This document shows, piece after piece, positions 11,290 through 21,211 of a stretch of 64,000 nt of DNA. The notes below the pieces were generated by a model. It was not told the origin of the DNA. It searched no databases and saw only the letters and a program-made list of their open reading frames with translations. The stretch is taken from assembly GCF_024807945.1 (NCBI RefSeq), contig NZ_JANUFD010000003.1, positions 186,001-250,000 on the forward strand, given 5' to 3'. The stretch comes from Pseudomonas sp. JUb42. Lineage in GTDB: Bacteria > Pseudomonadota > Gammaproteobacteria > Pseudomonadales > Pseudomonadaceae. Both the position numbers and the translations under genes were made by a program. Every line of letters starts with the position of its first letter. Positions within the stretch are counted from its first letter, which is position 1.

Positions 11290-12036
11290 TTATGGCTGTT
11301 GAGACAATGGAATGAAGGTACAAGGCGCATGGCCCGAATAGCCGATTGCCGCGCCTTGCTGCAGAAGGCTGGCGGCCAGATTCTGATCTGCCAGCTGGAA
11401 CGTCCACCCATGGTTGCCATCAGCCTCATCGACTTGTGCGGCTGCGGCAAGGAACGCGGATCTGTCCGGCAGGTACGTGGCGAAGCCATCACTCTTCAAG
11501 GCGGTGGTGCTGATGCCCAGGCGTTCGCAAATAGCGGCCTTGGCGCGAATGTCCTCGCGGTCTGCCTGGCGCGATTGTTCAATCAGCGCTTGCAGCTCCG
11601 TATCGACCAACTGCCCACCGACAATCAGCTGCGGCCCCTGCTCCCATGATTCGGGCGGGCAGTCCTTGCGTTCCGGTCGCAGGGGGATGTGCGGGTTGAT
11701 TTCCATCGGATAGATGCGACAGACCAGCGGGCGCGACTCGTAAATACCGCAACGGTTATCGGCATCGAGGTTTCGGCAGGGACCGGCGTTGTAGGCGGCA
11801 AAGGTAATCGCCAGCCAGGCTTGCGCAGTGCCGCTGTTGACCCGCACGGAGCGGCGCAGGGCGTGTTCGCGTTGCGTATCGGCAATGCCGAGGCCGCCAT
11901 CGAGAAAGGCTTCGACCAGTACAATGACCGTGCCACCATCCCCGGCCCAGCGCCGCGCTTCAGCCAATGTCAGCGGCACATGATGATCGTTACAGCATTT
12001 GCCGCAGCCAACGCATGAATAGGTTGTGCTGATCAA
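11290..12036 (-). CDS. YkgJ-type cysteine-cluster protein
   Basis: A 248-residue cytosolic protein opening with CVGCGKCCNDHHVPLT and containing NRCGIYESRPLVCRIYPMEI. These are the Cys clusters of the YkgJ/UPF0153 family, thought to bind zinc or an iron-sulfur centre; function unknown. The start is a TTG at 12036. It is supported by GGAGAGG seven bases upstream, and no ATG would keep the N-terminal CxxCGxCC motif. A second, shorter family member lies at 36066. The roughly 220-bp gap to the peroxidase gene shows no recognisable element. Confidence 0.82.
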   Translation of the reverse strand: MISTTYSCVGCGKCCNDHHVPLTLAEARRWAGDGGTVIVLVEAFLDGGLGIADTQREHALRRSVRVNSGTAQAWLAITFAAYNAGPCRNLDADNRCGIYESRPLVCRIYPMEINPHIPLRPERKDCPPESWEQGPQLIVGGQLVDTELQALIEQSRQADREDIRAKAAICERLGISTTALKSDGFATYLPDRSAFLAAAAQVDEADGNHGWTFQLADQNLAASLLQQGAAIGYSGHAPCTFIPLSQQP

Positions 12037-12205
12037 CTTGCCACCTCTCCGGACTTTTTCTTGGAAGGGACCAAGGATGTCGGTTCGGCAGCGTTAAGGT
12101 TGTCACATTTAATTTAACTATTCGGGAGGATTTGGGGATAACTCTGCTTTATCCGTAGGGAAATCGGACTCATTCAGAAAAACTATTGGATATATTTAAA
12201 ATAAA

Positions 12206-12230
12206 AAACGCCGCATCGCGTGCGGCGTTT
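12206..12230 (-). terminator. Rho-independent terminator of the DUF2790 gene
   Basis: Perfect 10-bp stem (AAACGCCGCA/TGCGGCGTTT) with a 5-base loop and A/T runs on both sides, so it can work in either direction. It lies just past the stop of the DUF2790 gene. Confidence 0.85.
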
Positions 12231-12266
12231 GGTTTTTTACATTGAGCATAGTCGCGCCAGAATCAA

Positions 12267-12545
12267 TTAACCGTTTTGACGACCGTAGCCCATGGTGGTG
12301 TATTCAAAGTTGTGTGTCGCGCCAGTGCTATCAACATAAGTCAGCTGGGTTTTAACCAGGCCGTCGAATTTTTCAGGGTCCTGGGAGTTGCTGACGCTGG
12401 TGACCTTGGCGACGTCCAGGCCTTTGTGTTGGTTGTACTGCTCTACCTGGGTCAGCGGTTTGGCGCTGGCAGAGGTATCGGTAAGTTCATTGGCCGAGGC
12501 AAAAACACTGAACAATGAGAATGCGGCAAAGGCTACGTATTTCAT
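12267..12545 (-). CDS. Small secreted DUF2790-type protein
   Basis: A 92-residue protein with a cleavable signal peptide (MKYVAFAAFSLFSVFASA) and a mature part of about 74 residues. It contains the sequence YNQHKGLDVAKVTSV and a C-terminal YVDSTGATHNFEYTTMG. This is the arrangement of the Pseudomonas DUF2790 family of small periplasmic proteins, whose function is unknown. GGAG lies six to seven bases before the ATG at 12545, ruling out the ATG four codons upstream. It is monocistronic with its own terminator. Confidence 0.8.
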   Translation of the reverse strand: MKYVAFAAFSLFSVFASANELTDTSASAKPLTQVEQYNQHKGLDVAKVTSVSNSQDPEKFDGLVKTQLTYVDSTGATHNFEYTTMGYGRQNG

Positions 12546-12778
12546 GTGAATCTCCAATAAATTAGTTTGAGTCTAAAGTGAACCAAGCGGTTGTTCGTTG
12601 GCTTCTGGAGTTGATTCTGTTCGCTTATTGCATCGAGGGTAAATATTTGCGGTCGATAGGTGACATCAGTGATATCGATGTTTGCTTATTTGCCTGTTGA
12701 TAGTTTCTCCGCGTCCATTTGACTTCATCGTGCCAAGGCTCTAAACACATGGGCTGATCCCCTTTGCGCGAGCCCGTC

Positions 12779-14188
12779 ATGTCCGGCCCTTCCCAACCAG
12801 CTTCTGAGCTTGATCATTTATTCACTCGACAGCGCCAGGCCTATGCCGCCAACCCGCTGCCTGTGGTCGGCCAACGCCTGCAATGGCTCAAGAGTCTGGG
12901 CGAGCTGCTGCTGGGTGAGCAGGAGACACTCATCGCCGCCATCAGCCAGGACTTCAGTAATCGCAGCGCTGATGAAACCCGCCTGGCCGAATTGATGCCC
13001 AGCCTGCTGGGCATCAAGGACGCGCGCCGGCATCTCAAGCAATGGATGAAACCGTCGCGGCGCCGGGTTGGCCTGGCGTTTCAGCCGGCGTCGGCCAGGG
13101 TGGTTTATCAGCCACTGGGTGTGGTCGGGATTATCGTGCCGTGGAATTACCCGTTGTTTCTCGCCGTCGGCCCGATGATCGGCGCCCTGGCTGCAGGCAA
13201 TCGAGTGATGCTCAAACTCAGTGAGTCCACCCCGGCCACTGGCGAGTTGCTCAAACGCCTGTTCGCTCGGGTGTTCCCCGAGGATCTGGTCGCCGTGGTG
13301 CTGGGTGAAGCCGAGGTGGGCATGGCGTTCTCCAGCCTGCCTTTCGATCATTTGCTGTTTACCGGCTCGACCAGCGTCGGCAGGCATGTCATGCGCGCTG
13401 CAGCAGAAAACCTGACGCCGGTTACCCTCGAGCTGGGCGGCAAGTCCCCGGCCATTGTCTCTGCCGATGTGCCGCTCAAGGATGCCGCCGAACGCATTGC
13501 CTTCGGCAAGACCCTGAATGCTGGGCAGACCTGTGTGGCGCCGGACTACGTACTGGTGCCCCATGATCGTGTCGAAGGCTTCGTCGAGGCCTACACCCAG
13601 ACGGTCAGGGCGTTTTATCCGACCCTGGCGGATAACCCGGACTACACCGCAATCATCAATGAGCGACAGCTGGCCCGGCTCAATGACTATCTGGAAGATG
13701 CTCGCAGCAAGGGCGCGCGGGTGATTTCGCTGTTCGAACAGGGTCAGGGGCGGCGCCTGCCGTTCAGTCTGCTGCTGGACGTCAGCGACGAAATGAGCGT
13801 CATGCAAGACGAAATCTTCGGGCCGTTGCTGCCCATCGTTCCCTATACCGACCTCGCTGAGGCATTGGCCTACATCAACCATCGTCCTCGGCCATTGGCG
13901 CTATATTACTTTGGCTACGATAAGGGTGAGCAAAAGCGTGTGTTGGAACAGACGCATTCCGGCGGCGTTTGCCTGAATGACACCTTGCTGCATGTGGCCC
14001 AGGATGACTTGCCTTTCGGCGGCGTCGGGCCTTCCGGGATGGGGCATTACCATGGGCGCGAGGGCTTCATGACGTTCAGCAAGGCCAAGGGCGTGTTCAT
14101 CAAACAGCGTTTCAACGCCGCGCGGCTGATTTACCCGCCCTATGGCAAGGCGATTCTACGTTGGGTGTATAAGCTATTTATTCGCTAG
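12779..14188 (+). CDS. calB: Coniferyl-type aldehyde dehydrogenase
   Basis: A 469-residue NAD(P)-dependent aldehyde dehydrogenase. Visible motifs are VPWNYPLFLAVGP (cofactor site), ELGGKSPAIV (general base Glu) and NAGQTCVAPDYV (nucleophilic Cys). The C-terminal stretch with KQRFNAARLIYPPYGK and a hydrophobic tail is typical of the coniferyl/fatty aldehyde dehydrogenase branch. The name calB follows that similarity, but the physiological substrate is uncertain. The ATG at 12779 is preferred over an in-frame TTG at 12764; no strong Shine-Dalgarno is visible. Confidence 0.83.
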   Translation: MSGPSQPASELDHLFTRQRQAYAANPLPVVGQRLQWLKSLGELLLGEQETLIAAISQDFSNRSADETRLAELMPSLLGIKDARRHLKQWMKPSRRRVGLAFQPASARVVYQPLGVVGIIVPWNYPLFLAVGPMIGALAAGNRVMLKLSESTPATGELLKRLFARVFPEDLVAVVLGEAEVGMAFSSLPFDHLLFTGSTSVGRHVMRAAAENLTPVTLELGGKSPAIVSADVPLKDAAERIAFGKTLNAGQTCVAPDYVLVPHDRVEGFVEAYTQTVRAFYPTLADNPDYTAIINERQLARLNDYLEDARSKGARVISLFEQGQGRRLPFSLLLDVSDEMSVMQDEIFGPLLPIVPYTDLAEALAYINHRPRPLALYYFGYDKGEQKRVLEQTHSGGVCLNDTLLHVAQDDLPFGGVGPSGMGHYHGREGFMTFSKAKGVFIKQRFNAARLIYPPYGKAILRWVYKLFIR

Positions 14189-14216
14189 GACAGACTTTAT
14201 TGGGAGCGAAGTCAGT

Positions 14217-14285
14217 TGGAGCGAATTCATTCGCGAAGGGGTCAGTGAATTCAATACCGCTTTCGCGAATGAATTGGCTCCCACA
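14217..14285. repeat. Intergenic inverted repeat, family B copy 1
   Basis: Arms GGAGCGAATTCATTCGCGAA and TTCGCGAATGAATTGGCTCC enclose a short variable loop. A degenerate extra arm (TTGGGAGCGAAG) precedes it. The same family recurs at 25754, 33077, 47379, 58182 and 62180. It lies between calB and coaD. Confidence 0.85.
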
Positions 14286-14380
14286 GTAAAATCGTTCCTA
14301 TAAACAGTTCTTAGGTGTTGGCCACAGGGCTGATTAAACGTTTGCGCAATGACAGCCAGTGCTCTGTTGCGGCGCACTAG

Positions 14381-14938
<558 letters not shown>

Positions 14939-14964
14939 AAAGGTCGGGGTGCATATAAAGGTCT

Positions 14965-15281
<317 letters not shown>

Positions 15282-15292
15282 TCTGGCGCCGA

Positions 15293-15649
15293 TCAGCGTT
15301 CCAGCGTGCCGCCGGTGTTGTCGCCGTAACCGTCACCCGAGCAACCCAGGCAGCGTACGAAGGCTGCTTTGGCCGGGCCTACCACCAGCGCGTTGCCGGT
15401 TTCTTTGAGGTTACCGCCCAGCGCTGCGAATGGTGAGGCGATGATGAACAGGCCCGTGCCGATGATCGTTGCGCCAATCAGCAGCGGACGCGCGATGATC
15501 AGGTCGCCGACCATGGCGTAGGTAGGCGGGTTCTGAATGCTGTAGACCGGATCACCGCTGCCGTGAGCTTCTTTCTCGGCCATGGCAGGCATGGCCTGCA
15601 TGCCCAGAAGCAGCGCCAGAGTGGCAGCAAGAATACGAAACGGGCGCAT
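15293..15649 (-). CDS. Small exported/membrane protein of unknown function
   Basis: A 118-residue protein with a signal peptide (MRPFRILAATLALLLGMQAMPAMA) and then one long hydrophobic segment (about residues 55-85, LLIGATIIGTGLFIIASPFAALGG). The tail holds two close cysteines (VRCLGCSGDGYG). AAGGA precedes the ATG at 15649. I do not recognise the family. The Cys pair and glycine-rich tail are the most distinctive features. It converges on the ferredoxin gene with an 11-bp gap. Confidence 0.75.
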   Translation of the reverse strand: MRPFRILAATLALLLGMQAMPAMAEKEAHGSGDPVYSIQNPPTYAMVGDLIIARPLLIGATIIGTGLFIIASPFAALGGNLKETGNALVVGPAKAAFVRCLGCSGDGYGDNTGGTLER

Positions 15650-15810
15650 GGCGTGATCCTTCAGGCTCAACAAAATGGAATGCTGCTCACTATAAACCGG
15701 GCTATCGGTTAAGCAAGTGCTGCGGTGTATGGGTTTTGTTACGTTGATGTGCAGCAAACACCGGCGGTAGGAGCCAACGTGTTGGCGAGGCGTCCATTGC
15801 TCGCACCACC

Positions 15811-15861
15811 GTAGGACCGGCTTTAGCCAGGAGAGCGCCTCCCGGCTGAAGCCGGTCCTAC
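15811..15861. repeat. Intergenic inverted repeat, family D copy 1
   Basis: Arms GTAGGACCGGCTT and AAGCCGGTCCTAC with inner TAGCCAGGAG/CTCCCGGCTG. A partial arm (GTAGGAGCCAACGTGTTGG) precedes it at 15767. It lies just after the mutM stop. Related copies are at 21748 and 46887. Confidence 0.8.
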
Positions 15862-15868
15862 GGCCGGT

Positions 15869-16681
15869 TCACTTCTGGCACTTCGGACAATACACACTGG
15901 CCCTCTGCCCCAGCTTGACCTCTCGCAGTGTCGTGCCGCACACCTTGCACGGCTCCTCGCCCCGCCCGTAGGCGAACAGCTCCTGCTGAAAGTAGCCCGG
16001 TTGGCCGTCGCCACCGATGAAGTCGCGCAACGTCGTGCCGCCGCGTTCGATAGCGTGGGCCAGGATGCGTTTGATCTCCATCGCCAGCTTCACGTAGCGC
16101 GCCTTGGAAATGCTGCCTGCCTCGCGGCGGGGATCGATACCGGCGGCGAACAGCGCTTCGGTCGCGTAGATATTGCCGACCCCGACCACCACCGCGTTGT
16201 CCATGATGAACGGCTTGACCGCCATCGACCGCCCCCGTGACAGCTCGAACAGGCGCAGGCCGTCGAACAGCTCGGTCAGCGGTTCAGGCCCCAGACGAAT
16301 CAGCAGTTCATGATTGAGCGGATCCAGGCTCCACAGCATGGCGCCGAAACGCCGTGGGTCGGTGTAGCGCAGGGCCAGGCCCGATTCCAACTCGATATCG
16401 ACGTGCTCATGCTTGAGCGCAGGCAGCCCCGCCTCCACCAGGCGCAGATTGCCTGACATACCCAGATGGCTGATCAGGGTGCCGACCTCGGCTTCGATCA
16501 ACAGATATTTAGCGCGGCGATTGACCTGCACGATGGTCTGCCCGGACAGGCGCACATCAAGGTCCTCAGGGATCGGCCAGCGCAGGCGGCGGTCGCGCAC
16601 GATTACGCGGCTGACGCGCTGCCCCACCAGATGAGGGGAAATGCCTCGGCGGGTGGTTTCGACTTCAGGTAATTCAGGCAT
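15869..16681 (-). CDS. mutM: Formamidopyrimidine-DNA glycosylase
   Basis: A 270-residue bifunctional glycosylase/AP lyase that removes 8-oxoguanine. The N-terminal catalytic Pro2-Glu3 ([13 protein letters not shown]) and the Lys in [10 protein letters not shown] (about residue 58) are present. A helix-two-turn-helix follows and a C-terminal zinc finger ([11 protein letters not shown]...YCPKC) closes the protein. Full length for the family. It lies 30 bp downstream of the HDOD gene on the same strand. Confidence 0.97.
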   Translation of the reverse strand: MPELPEVETTRRGISPHLVGQRVSRVIVRDRRLRWPIPEDLDVRLSGQTIVQVNRRAKYLLIEAEVGTLISHLGMSGNLRLVEAGLPALKHEHVDIELESGLALRYTDPRRFGAMLWSLDPLNHELLIRLGPEPLTELFDGLRLFELSRGRSMAVKPFIMDNAVVVGVGNIYATEALFAAGIDPRREAGSISKARYVKLAMEIKRILAHAIERGGTTLRDFIGGDGQPGYFQQELFAYGRGEEPCKVCGTTLREVKLGQRASVYCPKCQK

Positions 16682-16711
16682 GGATGGCTCGACAGGCAGC
16701 GGCGCGCAGGA

Positions 16712-17578
16712 TCAGTGCGCGCCGAGTTCGCGGATGCTTTCCTTGAGGTTCTCGAAATCGTATTCCGACAGACCGACATAATCGAGAATCAGGTGGCCGA
16801 TGGCGGCCCACTCGCGATCCTCGGTCTGGTTGCCGAGCACCCGATAGGACTCGCAGATATGCTCGGCCATTTTCAACACGCTCAGCAGGTTCTTCAACGG
16901 CGGATTGCTGCCCGTGTCGTCCTTGAAGATCGCCAATGCGTTGTGGTGGTTGGCGATGGCGTTGCTGACATGATCCGGCAGGCGCCAGGATTTGGCAGTG
17001 TAGTAGCCGACCACCGAGTGATTGGTGTTGAGCACCGTGTTTTCGGTGTCGACCACCCGCGTTTCCGGCCCGGCATTGGCGTAGGCCTCTTCGAGGGTAT
17101 CCATGTAGTCGGGAAAGCGCTTGAGCATCAGCGGAATGCCGCAGTCATGGAACAGCCCCAAAGCGTAGGACTCATCCACCGTCTGGGAGCCGATGCGCTT
17201 GGCCAGCGTGAGGCTGGTATTGGCTACATCCTGTGCGGTGTCCCAGAAGCGGTTGAGGGTGACGATGGTCTCGTCGCTCATTTCGCCCTTGATCGACTGG
17301 GCGTTGATGATATTGATCACCGAACGGCTACCCAGCAGATTAACGGCGCGCTCGATCGAAGCGATCTTGTTGGACAAGCCATAGTGGGCCGAATTAACGA
17401 TTTTCAGCAGTGCGCCGGACAGGCCGGGGTCTTGCGAAATCAGTCGGGCAATCACACCCAGGTCCGGGTCCGGCATGTACTGTTCCATCTGCAGATCAAC
17501 CATGATCTGTGGCTGTGGTGGCACAGTGATACCTTGAAGGGCCTCGGTAATTTGCTCGGCAGTCAGCTCTTGGGACAT
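16712..17578 (-). CDS. HDOD domain protein
   Basis: A 288-residue protein made mostly of one HDOD domain (LSGALLKIVNSAHYG, later ALGLFHDCGIPLML). These are catalytically degenerate relatives of HD-GYP phosphodiesterases used in signalling and stress control. No receiver, GGDEF or kinase domain is fused. The start at 17578 (MSQELTAEQI) matches family N-termini, though no clear Shine-Dalgarno is visible. An attenuator-like structure sits about 120 bp upstream (17700-17780). It is likely co-transcribed with mutM. Confidence 0.85.
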   Translation of the reverse strand: MSQELTAEQITEALQGITVPPQPQIMVDLQMEQYMPDPDLGVIARLISQDPGLSGALLKIVNSAHYGLSNKIASIERAVNLLGSRSVINIINAQSIKGEMSDETIVTLNRFWDTAQDVANTSLTLAKRIGSQTVDESYALGLFHDCGIPLMLKRFPDYMDTLEEAYANAGPETRVVDTENTVLNTNHSVVGYYTAKSWRLPDHVSNAIANHHNALAIFKDDTGSNPPLKNLLSVLKMAEHICESYRVLGNQTEDREWAAIGHLILDYVGLSEYDFENLKESIRELGAH

Positions 17579-17699
17579 AAGTACACACTCAGGGTCAGGC
17601 GGCGATTCTACCCCTTCCCGTGTGCTGAACCACACCGGCAAGGCACCATGAAGCCGTCCGAAATCGCGCAAGCCTATGTAGATAAAGACGTTGGCCTGG

Positions 17700-17780
17700 A
17701 AAAAAAAATTCCATCGGGCGTACGAAGTCCTACAACTGCTGTCGCGACTCTGAACATTCGTTGCTTAATTAGCCCGATGG
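17700..17780 (-). promoter_or_regulatory. Attenuator-like hairpin with T tract upstream of the HDOD gene
   Basis: Read on the minus strand, perfect 9-base arms GCCATCGGG-type (CCATCGGGC at 17711-17719 and GCCCGATGG at 17772-17780 on plus) enclose 52 bases. They are followed within two bases by nine T residues. This has the layout of an intrinsic terminator inside a 5' leader. The long loop makes it uncertain. Confidence 0.35.
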
Positions 17781-17804
17781 CCGTTACGACGCGGAATCCC
17801 GCGC

Positions 17805-17810
17805 TATAAT
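17805..17810 (+). promoter_or_regulatory. Sigma-70 -10 element for the RlmI-like gene
   Basis: Perfect TATAAT 26 bases upstream of the ATG at 17837. A -35 match (TTACGA, 17784-17789) is weak and the spacing of 15 is short. Confidence 0.55.
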
Positions 17811-17836
17811 CCCGCTCTTTTTTTCGGAGCGACGTC

Positions 17837-19033
17837 ATGTCTCTGCCTAGCTTGCGCCTCAAAGCCAACGCCGACCGTCGCCTGCGCGCCGGCCACTTGT
17901 GGGTCTACAGCAATGAAATCGATGTTGCGGCGACCCCGCTGAACGGTTTCGCCGCCGGTGATCAGGCTGTACTGGAAGCAGCGGGCGGCAAGCCGCTGGG
18001 CATCGTCGCCATGAGCCCCAACAACCTGATCTGTGCGCGTTTGCTGTCGCGCGACGTCAAGCTGCCGCTGGACAAGTCGCTGCTGGTGCATCGCCTCAAC
18101 GTCGCCCTGTCCCTGCGTGAGCGTCTGTTCGACAAGCCGTTCTATCGTCTGGTCTACGGCGATTCGGACCTGCTGCCGGGCCTGGTCGTTGACCGTTTCG
18201 GTGACATCCTCGTGGTGCAACTGGCCTCCGCCACCATGGAAAACCACAAGGAAGACCTGTTGGCCGCCCTGGTCCAGGTGCTCAAGCCAAGTGGCATCCT
18301 GTTCAAGAACGACTCCGCTGCCCGCGATGCCGAAGGCCTGAACCGTTACGTCGAAACCGCATTCGGTCTGGTCCCGGAGTGGGTCGCGCTGGAAGAGAAC
18401 GGCGTGAAATTCGAAGCGCCGGTCATGGGCGGCCAGAAGACCGGCTGGTTCTACGACCACCGCATGAACCGCGCGCGTCTGGCCCCTTACGTCAAGGGCA
18501 AGCGTGTACTGGACCTGTACAGCTACATCGGCGGCTGGGGTATCCAGGCTGCGGCCTTCGGCGCCAGCGACGTGACCTGCGTCGATGCTTCGTCCTTCGC
18601 CCTGGACGGTGTTGAACGTAACGCCGCCCTCAATGGTTTCAGCGAAAAAGTCGCCTGTATCGAAGGCGATGTTTTCGAAGCCCTCAAAGAGCTGAAAGCC
18701 AGCGAAGAGCGTTTCGACGTGATCGTGGCCGACCCGCCTGCGTTCATCAAACGCAAGAAAGACCTGAAAAACGGCGAAGGCGCCTACCGTCGTCTCAACG
18801 AACAGGCCATGCGCCTGCTCAGCAAGGACGGCATCCTGATCAGCGCCTCGTGCTCGATGCACCTGCCTGAAGACGACCTGCAGAACATCCTGCTGACCAG
18901 CGCGCGCCATCTGGACCGCAATATCCAACTGCTCGAGCGCGGTGGCCAGGGCCCGGACCACCCGGTGCACCCGGCGATCGTCGAGACGCGCTATATCAAG
19001 AGCATGACGGTGCGGTTGTTGCCCAATAGCTGA
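17837..19033 (+). CDS. rlmI: RlmI-like SAM-dependent 23S rRNA methyltransferase
   Basis: A 398-residue protein with an N-terminal PUA RNA-binding domain (LRLKANADRRLRAGHLWVYS) and a C-terminal Rossmann methyltransferase. The SAM motif is VLDLYSYIGGWGIQAAAFGA and the catalytic-site motif VIVADPPAFIK. RlmI methylates C5 of 23S rRNA cytosine 1962 in E. coli. Orthology is likely from the same architecture but is not proven here. GGAG at 17826-17829 and a TATAAT box support the start. No operon partner is evident. Confidence 0.85.
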   Translation: MSLPSLRLKANADRRLRAGHLWVYSNEIDVAATPLNGFAAGDQAVLEAAGGKPLGIVAMSPNNLICARLLSRDVKLPLDKSLLVHRLNVALSLRERLFDKPFYRLVYGDSDLLPGLVVDRFGDILVVQLASATMENHKEDLLAALVQVLKPSGILFKNDSAARDAEGLNRYVETAFGLVPEWVALEENGVKFEAPVMGGQKTGWFYDHRMNRARLAPYVKGKRVLDLYSYIGGWGIQAAAFGASDVTCVDASSFALDGVERNAALNGFSEKVACIEGDVFEALKELKASEERFDVIVADPPAFIKRKKDLKNGEGAYRRLNEQAMRLLSKDGILISASCSMHLPEDDLQNILLTSARHLDRNIQLLERGGQGPDHPVHPAIVETRYIKSMTVRLLPNS

Positions 19034-19085
19034 TCAAGCCGCTGGGGGCTGGGAATAAAACCGGCTCCCTGCACAGACCCGATTC

Positions 19086-19193
19086 TGTGGGAGCGAGGCT
19101 TGCCCGCGAAGACGGCTTGTCAGGCGCAGAAGGTGTGTCGGATGGACTGGCCTCTTCAAGGCGGTGCGGCGATCCGACAAGCCTCGCTCCCAA
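19086..19193. repeat. Intergenic inverted repeat, family C copy 1
   Basis: Starts TGTGGGAGCGAGGCTTGCC and ends GACAAGCCTCGCTCCCAAG. The arms are separated by a longer variable loop than in the other copies (31168, 51997). It lies between the converging RlmI-like and DUF4153 genes. Confidence 0.8.
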
Positions 19194-19200
19194 GGCGCCA

Positions 19201-20883
19201 TTACGGTTTCTGCGTAGGCTGCGGAGTAAACCGCACCCCACCAAACTCAAGATTATTGAACGCCGGCTTGATCACCTTCCCCTCGCCCTTCTCGATCAGT
19301 TCGATGACCTGGAAGGTATTGCGCATCCCGTTCACCAGCCCGGCCTGGGTCCACTTGCCTTCGACACTGCGAGTGAAGAAGTAGATCGGGTAGACCGAGT
19401 CCTTCTTGGATATCTCCAGCACTTCCGGCTGACCATCGTCGTTCAGATCCACTGCCCAAAGCACACAGCCGACGCCATCACAGGGCATTTCGCCGACGTC
19501 CTGCTCGGCAAACTGTTCGCTGCCTTCGACGGGCGGGCCGATCCAGGTGAGGTTTTTCGGGCGTTGGCGGTAGCGTTCCCAATCTGCCGTTGGCTCGTCG
19601 GCCAGCAGCAGGTCGCGGGAGGCTTTGTCGAACAGTTGCTCTTTGGCGATGTTTTCCAGCAGAACCTGATAGTGGCGACGGCCGATCTCGCCGGTGCCAT
19701 TGCGCAGTGCATTGGCATCGAAGTCTGCGACTGCAGTGCGGCCGTCCAGCAGGCGCGCGATCTGGTTGCGGGCGCTGAGCTCCAATGGGTTAAGCCACGG
19801 GGTATTGGTGGCGACCAGGATCACGAAAGTCAGCATGGCAAGCCACGGGTTGCTGATGCGCAGGCTGCCCAGCCAGGTGTTGTGCCGCAGGATCACCGCC
19901 CCGGCCACCGCCAGGCTGTAGAACAGGCTCAGGATGACCAGCGTCATTGCCGAAAAGCGTTGGGGGGTCAGGCCATATTGGTCAATGCGCAGCCAGGTGG
20001 AGTAAGCCGCCAGCCCGGCGAGGACGGGCAGGCACAGCAGGCTCAGGTTGATCAGCGCGACCATCGAGCGTGGGTAGCCCGTCGGCTGTAGGCCATCCTG
20101 GAATACGCCGTTGATCAGGAAGATGCTCACCGCCACCATGCACAGCAGGATCGGCGTCGAGTAGCCGGTCTGCCAGATGGTGGCGAGGCCGGTAAACGGC
20201 AAGGTCGCGGTAAATAGCAGCACGATCAGCGCCGCCAGCGGCATCAGGAACCGGCACAGGGTCAGCAATACGCCGCGCAACAGGGCGATGACCTGGGCGT
20301 TTTCCCGGCCCATGCGCATGCCGAGGGAAAACAGCAGCGCCAGGCTGAAGATAATGAACGCTGTGGAGGAGAACAGTCGGTCGAAAGCATCGATGCCGAG
20401 CATGCTGAACAGATGGCTGCACAACCACAGCAGCAGCCAGAACAGGCCGGTCAGCAACAGCGCCAGCAGGACGATAAAGCCATTGTTCCAGGCATGGCGG
20501 AACAGCACCTCATAGGGCGGCAAATAGCCCTGCTGCCCCGGCCAGGCCTGGATCAGCGCCGTGGCGATATAACCGGCAGCCAGGGCGCTCATGATCCAGC
20601 AACCCGACAGCCGCGAATCTGCGGGAATGTCGGCGCCGGTGTAGCCGAATACCCAGGCGCTGACCGCCGCGAACAGCAGCCCCAGGCCCAATATCCCCAG
20701 CCAGGTACGCCGCTGTCCGGCCTGTTCGCCGAGCAGTTGCAGATTGGTTCCCACCACCAGCACCAGTGATATCACCGCCGCGACCAGCGCGGGGTGCTCC
20801 AGGCCGACTAGCGCGAGCACCACCAGTGCCTGGACCACGGCGATGGTCAGGTAGAAATACAGCGAGCCTTTAAGGGCGGGCAT
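19201..20883 (-). CDS. DUF4153-type polytopic membrane protein
   Basis: A 560-residue protein. The first about 400 residues hold roughly 12 hydrophobic helices and the last about 160 form a soluble domain beginning near the DGRTAVADFDA stretch. The DUF4153 assignment is from overall pattern; function is unknown. AAGGA before the ATG at 20883 sets the start, and the upstream extension is not family-like. Signals for substrate or partner are absent. Confidence 0.75.
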   Translation of the reverse strand: MPALKGSLYFYLTIAVVQALVVLALVGLEHPALVAAVISLVLVVGTNLQLLGEQAGQRRTWLGILGLGLLFAAVSAWVFGYTGADIPADSRLSGCWIMSALAAGYIATALIQAWPGQQGYLPPYEVLFRHAWNNGFIVLLALLLTGLFWLLLWLCSHLFSMLGIDAFDRLFSSTAFIIFSLALLFSLGMRMGRENAQVIALLRGVLLTLCRFLMPLAALIVLLFTATLPFTGLATIWQTGYSTPILLCMVAVSIFLINGVFQDGLQPTGYPRSMVALINLSLLCLPVLAGLAAYSTWLRIDQYGLTPQRFSAMTLVILSLFYSLAVAGAVILRHNTWLGSLRISNPWLAMLTFVILVATNTPWLNPLELSARNQIARLLDGRTAVADFDANALRNGTGEIGRRHYQVLLENIAKEQLFDKASRDLLLADEPTADWERYRQRPKNLTWIGPPVEGSEQFAEQDVGEMPCDGVGCVLWAVDLNDDGQPEVLEISKKDSVYPIYFFTRSVEGKWTQAGLVNGMRNTFQVIELIEKGEGKVIKPAFNNLEFGGVRFTPQPTQKP

Positions 20884-21211
20884 TACAATTCCTTTTGAGA
20901 CCACGGGGCAGCGCAGTCTAACCACATGGCTTGAATCGGGCTGTGATATTGGCCACAGACGGGGCATTAAGTTTCACCGCATCATACATAGTTAGTCGTT
21001 TTGTAGGACGTATAGAACGTAACTCCGTGAAATGTGCGCAAGGCGGTCGCTGATATATAACAATGTACGTGACGAAATGTCGAATCGTACATTTGTATAA
21101 GTAAATATACTGTGGTGGTTCAGCGGGTTGTTATTTTTTTTCGCACCTTGATGGGTAACGCTTGTAAAAGTATCACCAAGGTTAATTATTTAACTTAAAT
21201 GGACTTAAAAA
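20884..21211. other. AT-rich intergenic region with a nested inverted repeat
   Basis: This gap is visibly richer in A/T than its neighbours. At 21062-21093 arms AATGTACG and CGTACATT flank a smaller GAC/GTC stem. TATACT at 21106-21111 could be a -10 box for the orphan gene at 21212. No coding sequence is seen here. Confidence 0.5.

Noticed and set aside
17648..17809. 53-codon plus-strand ORF (MKPSEIAQAYVDKDVG...) between HDOD and RlmI-like genes
   Set aside because: AAGG precedes the ATG, but the frame crosses the attenuator-like repeat and the RlmI promoter and has no recognisable domain.
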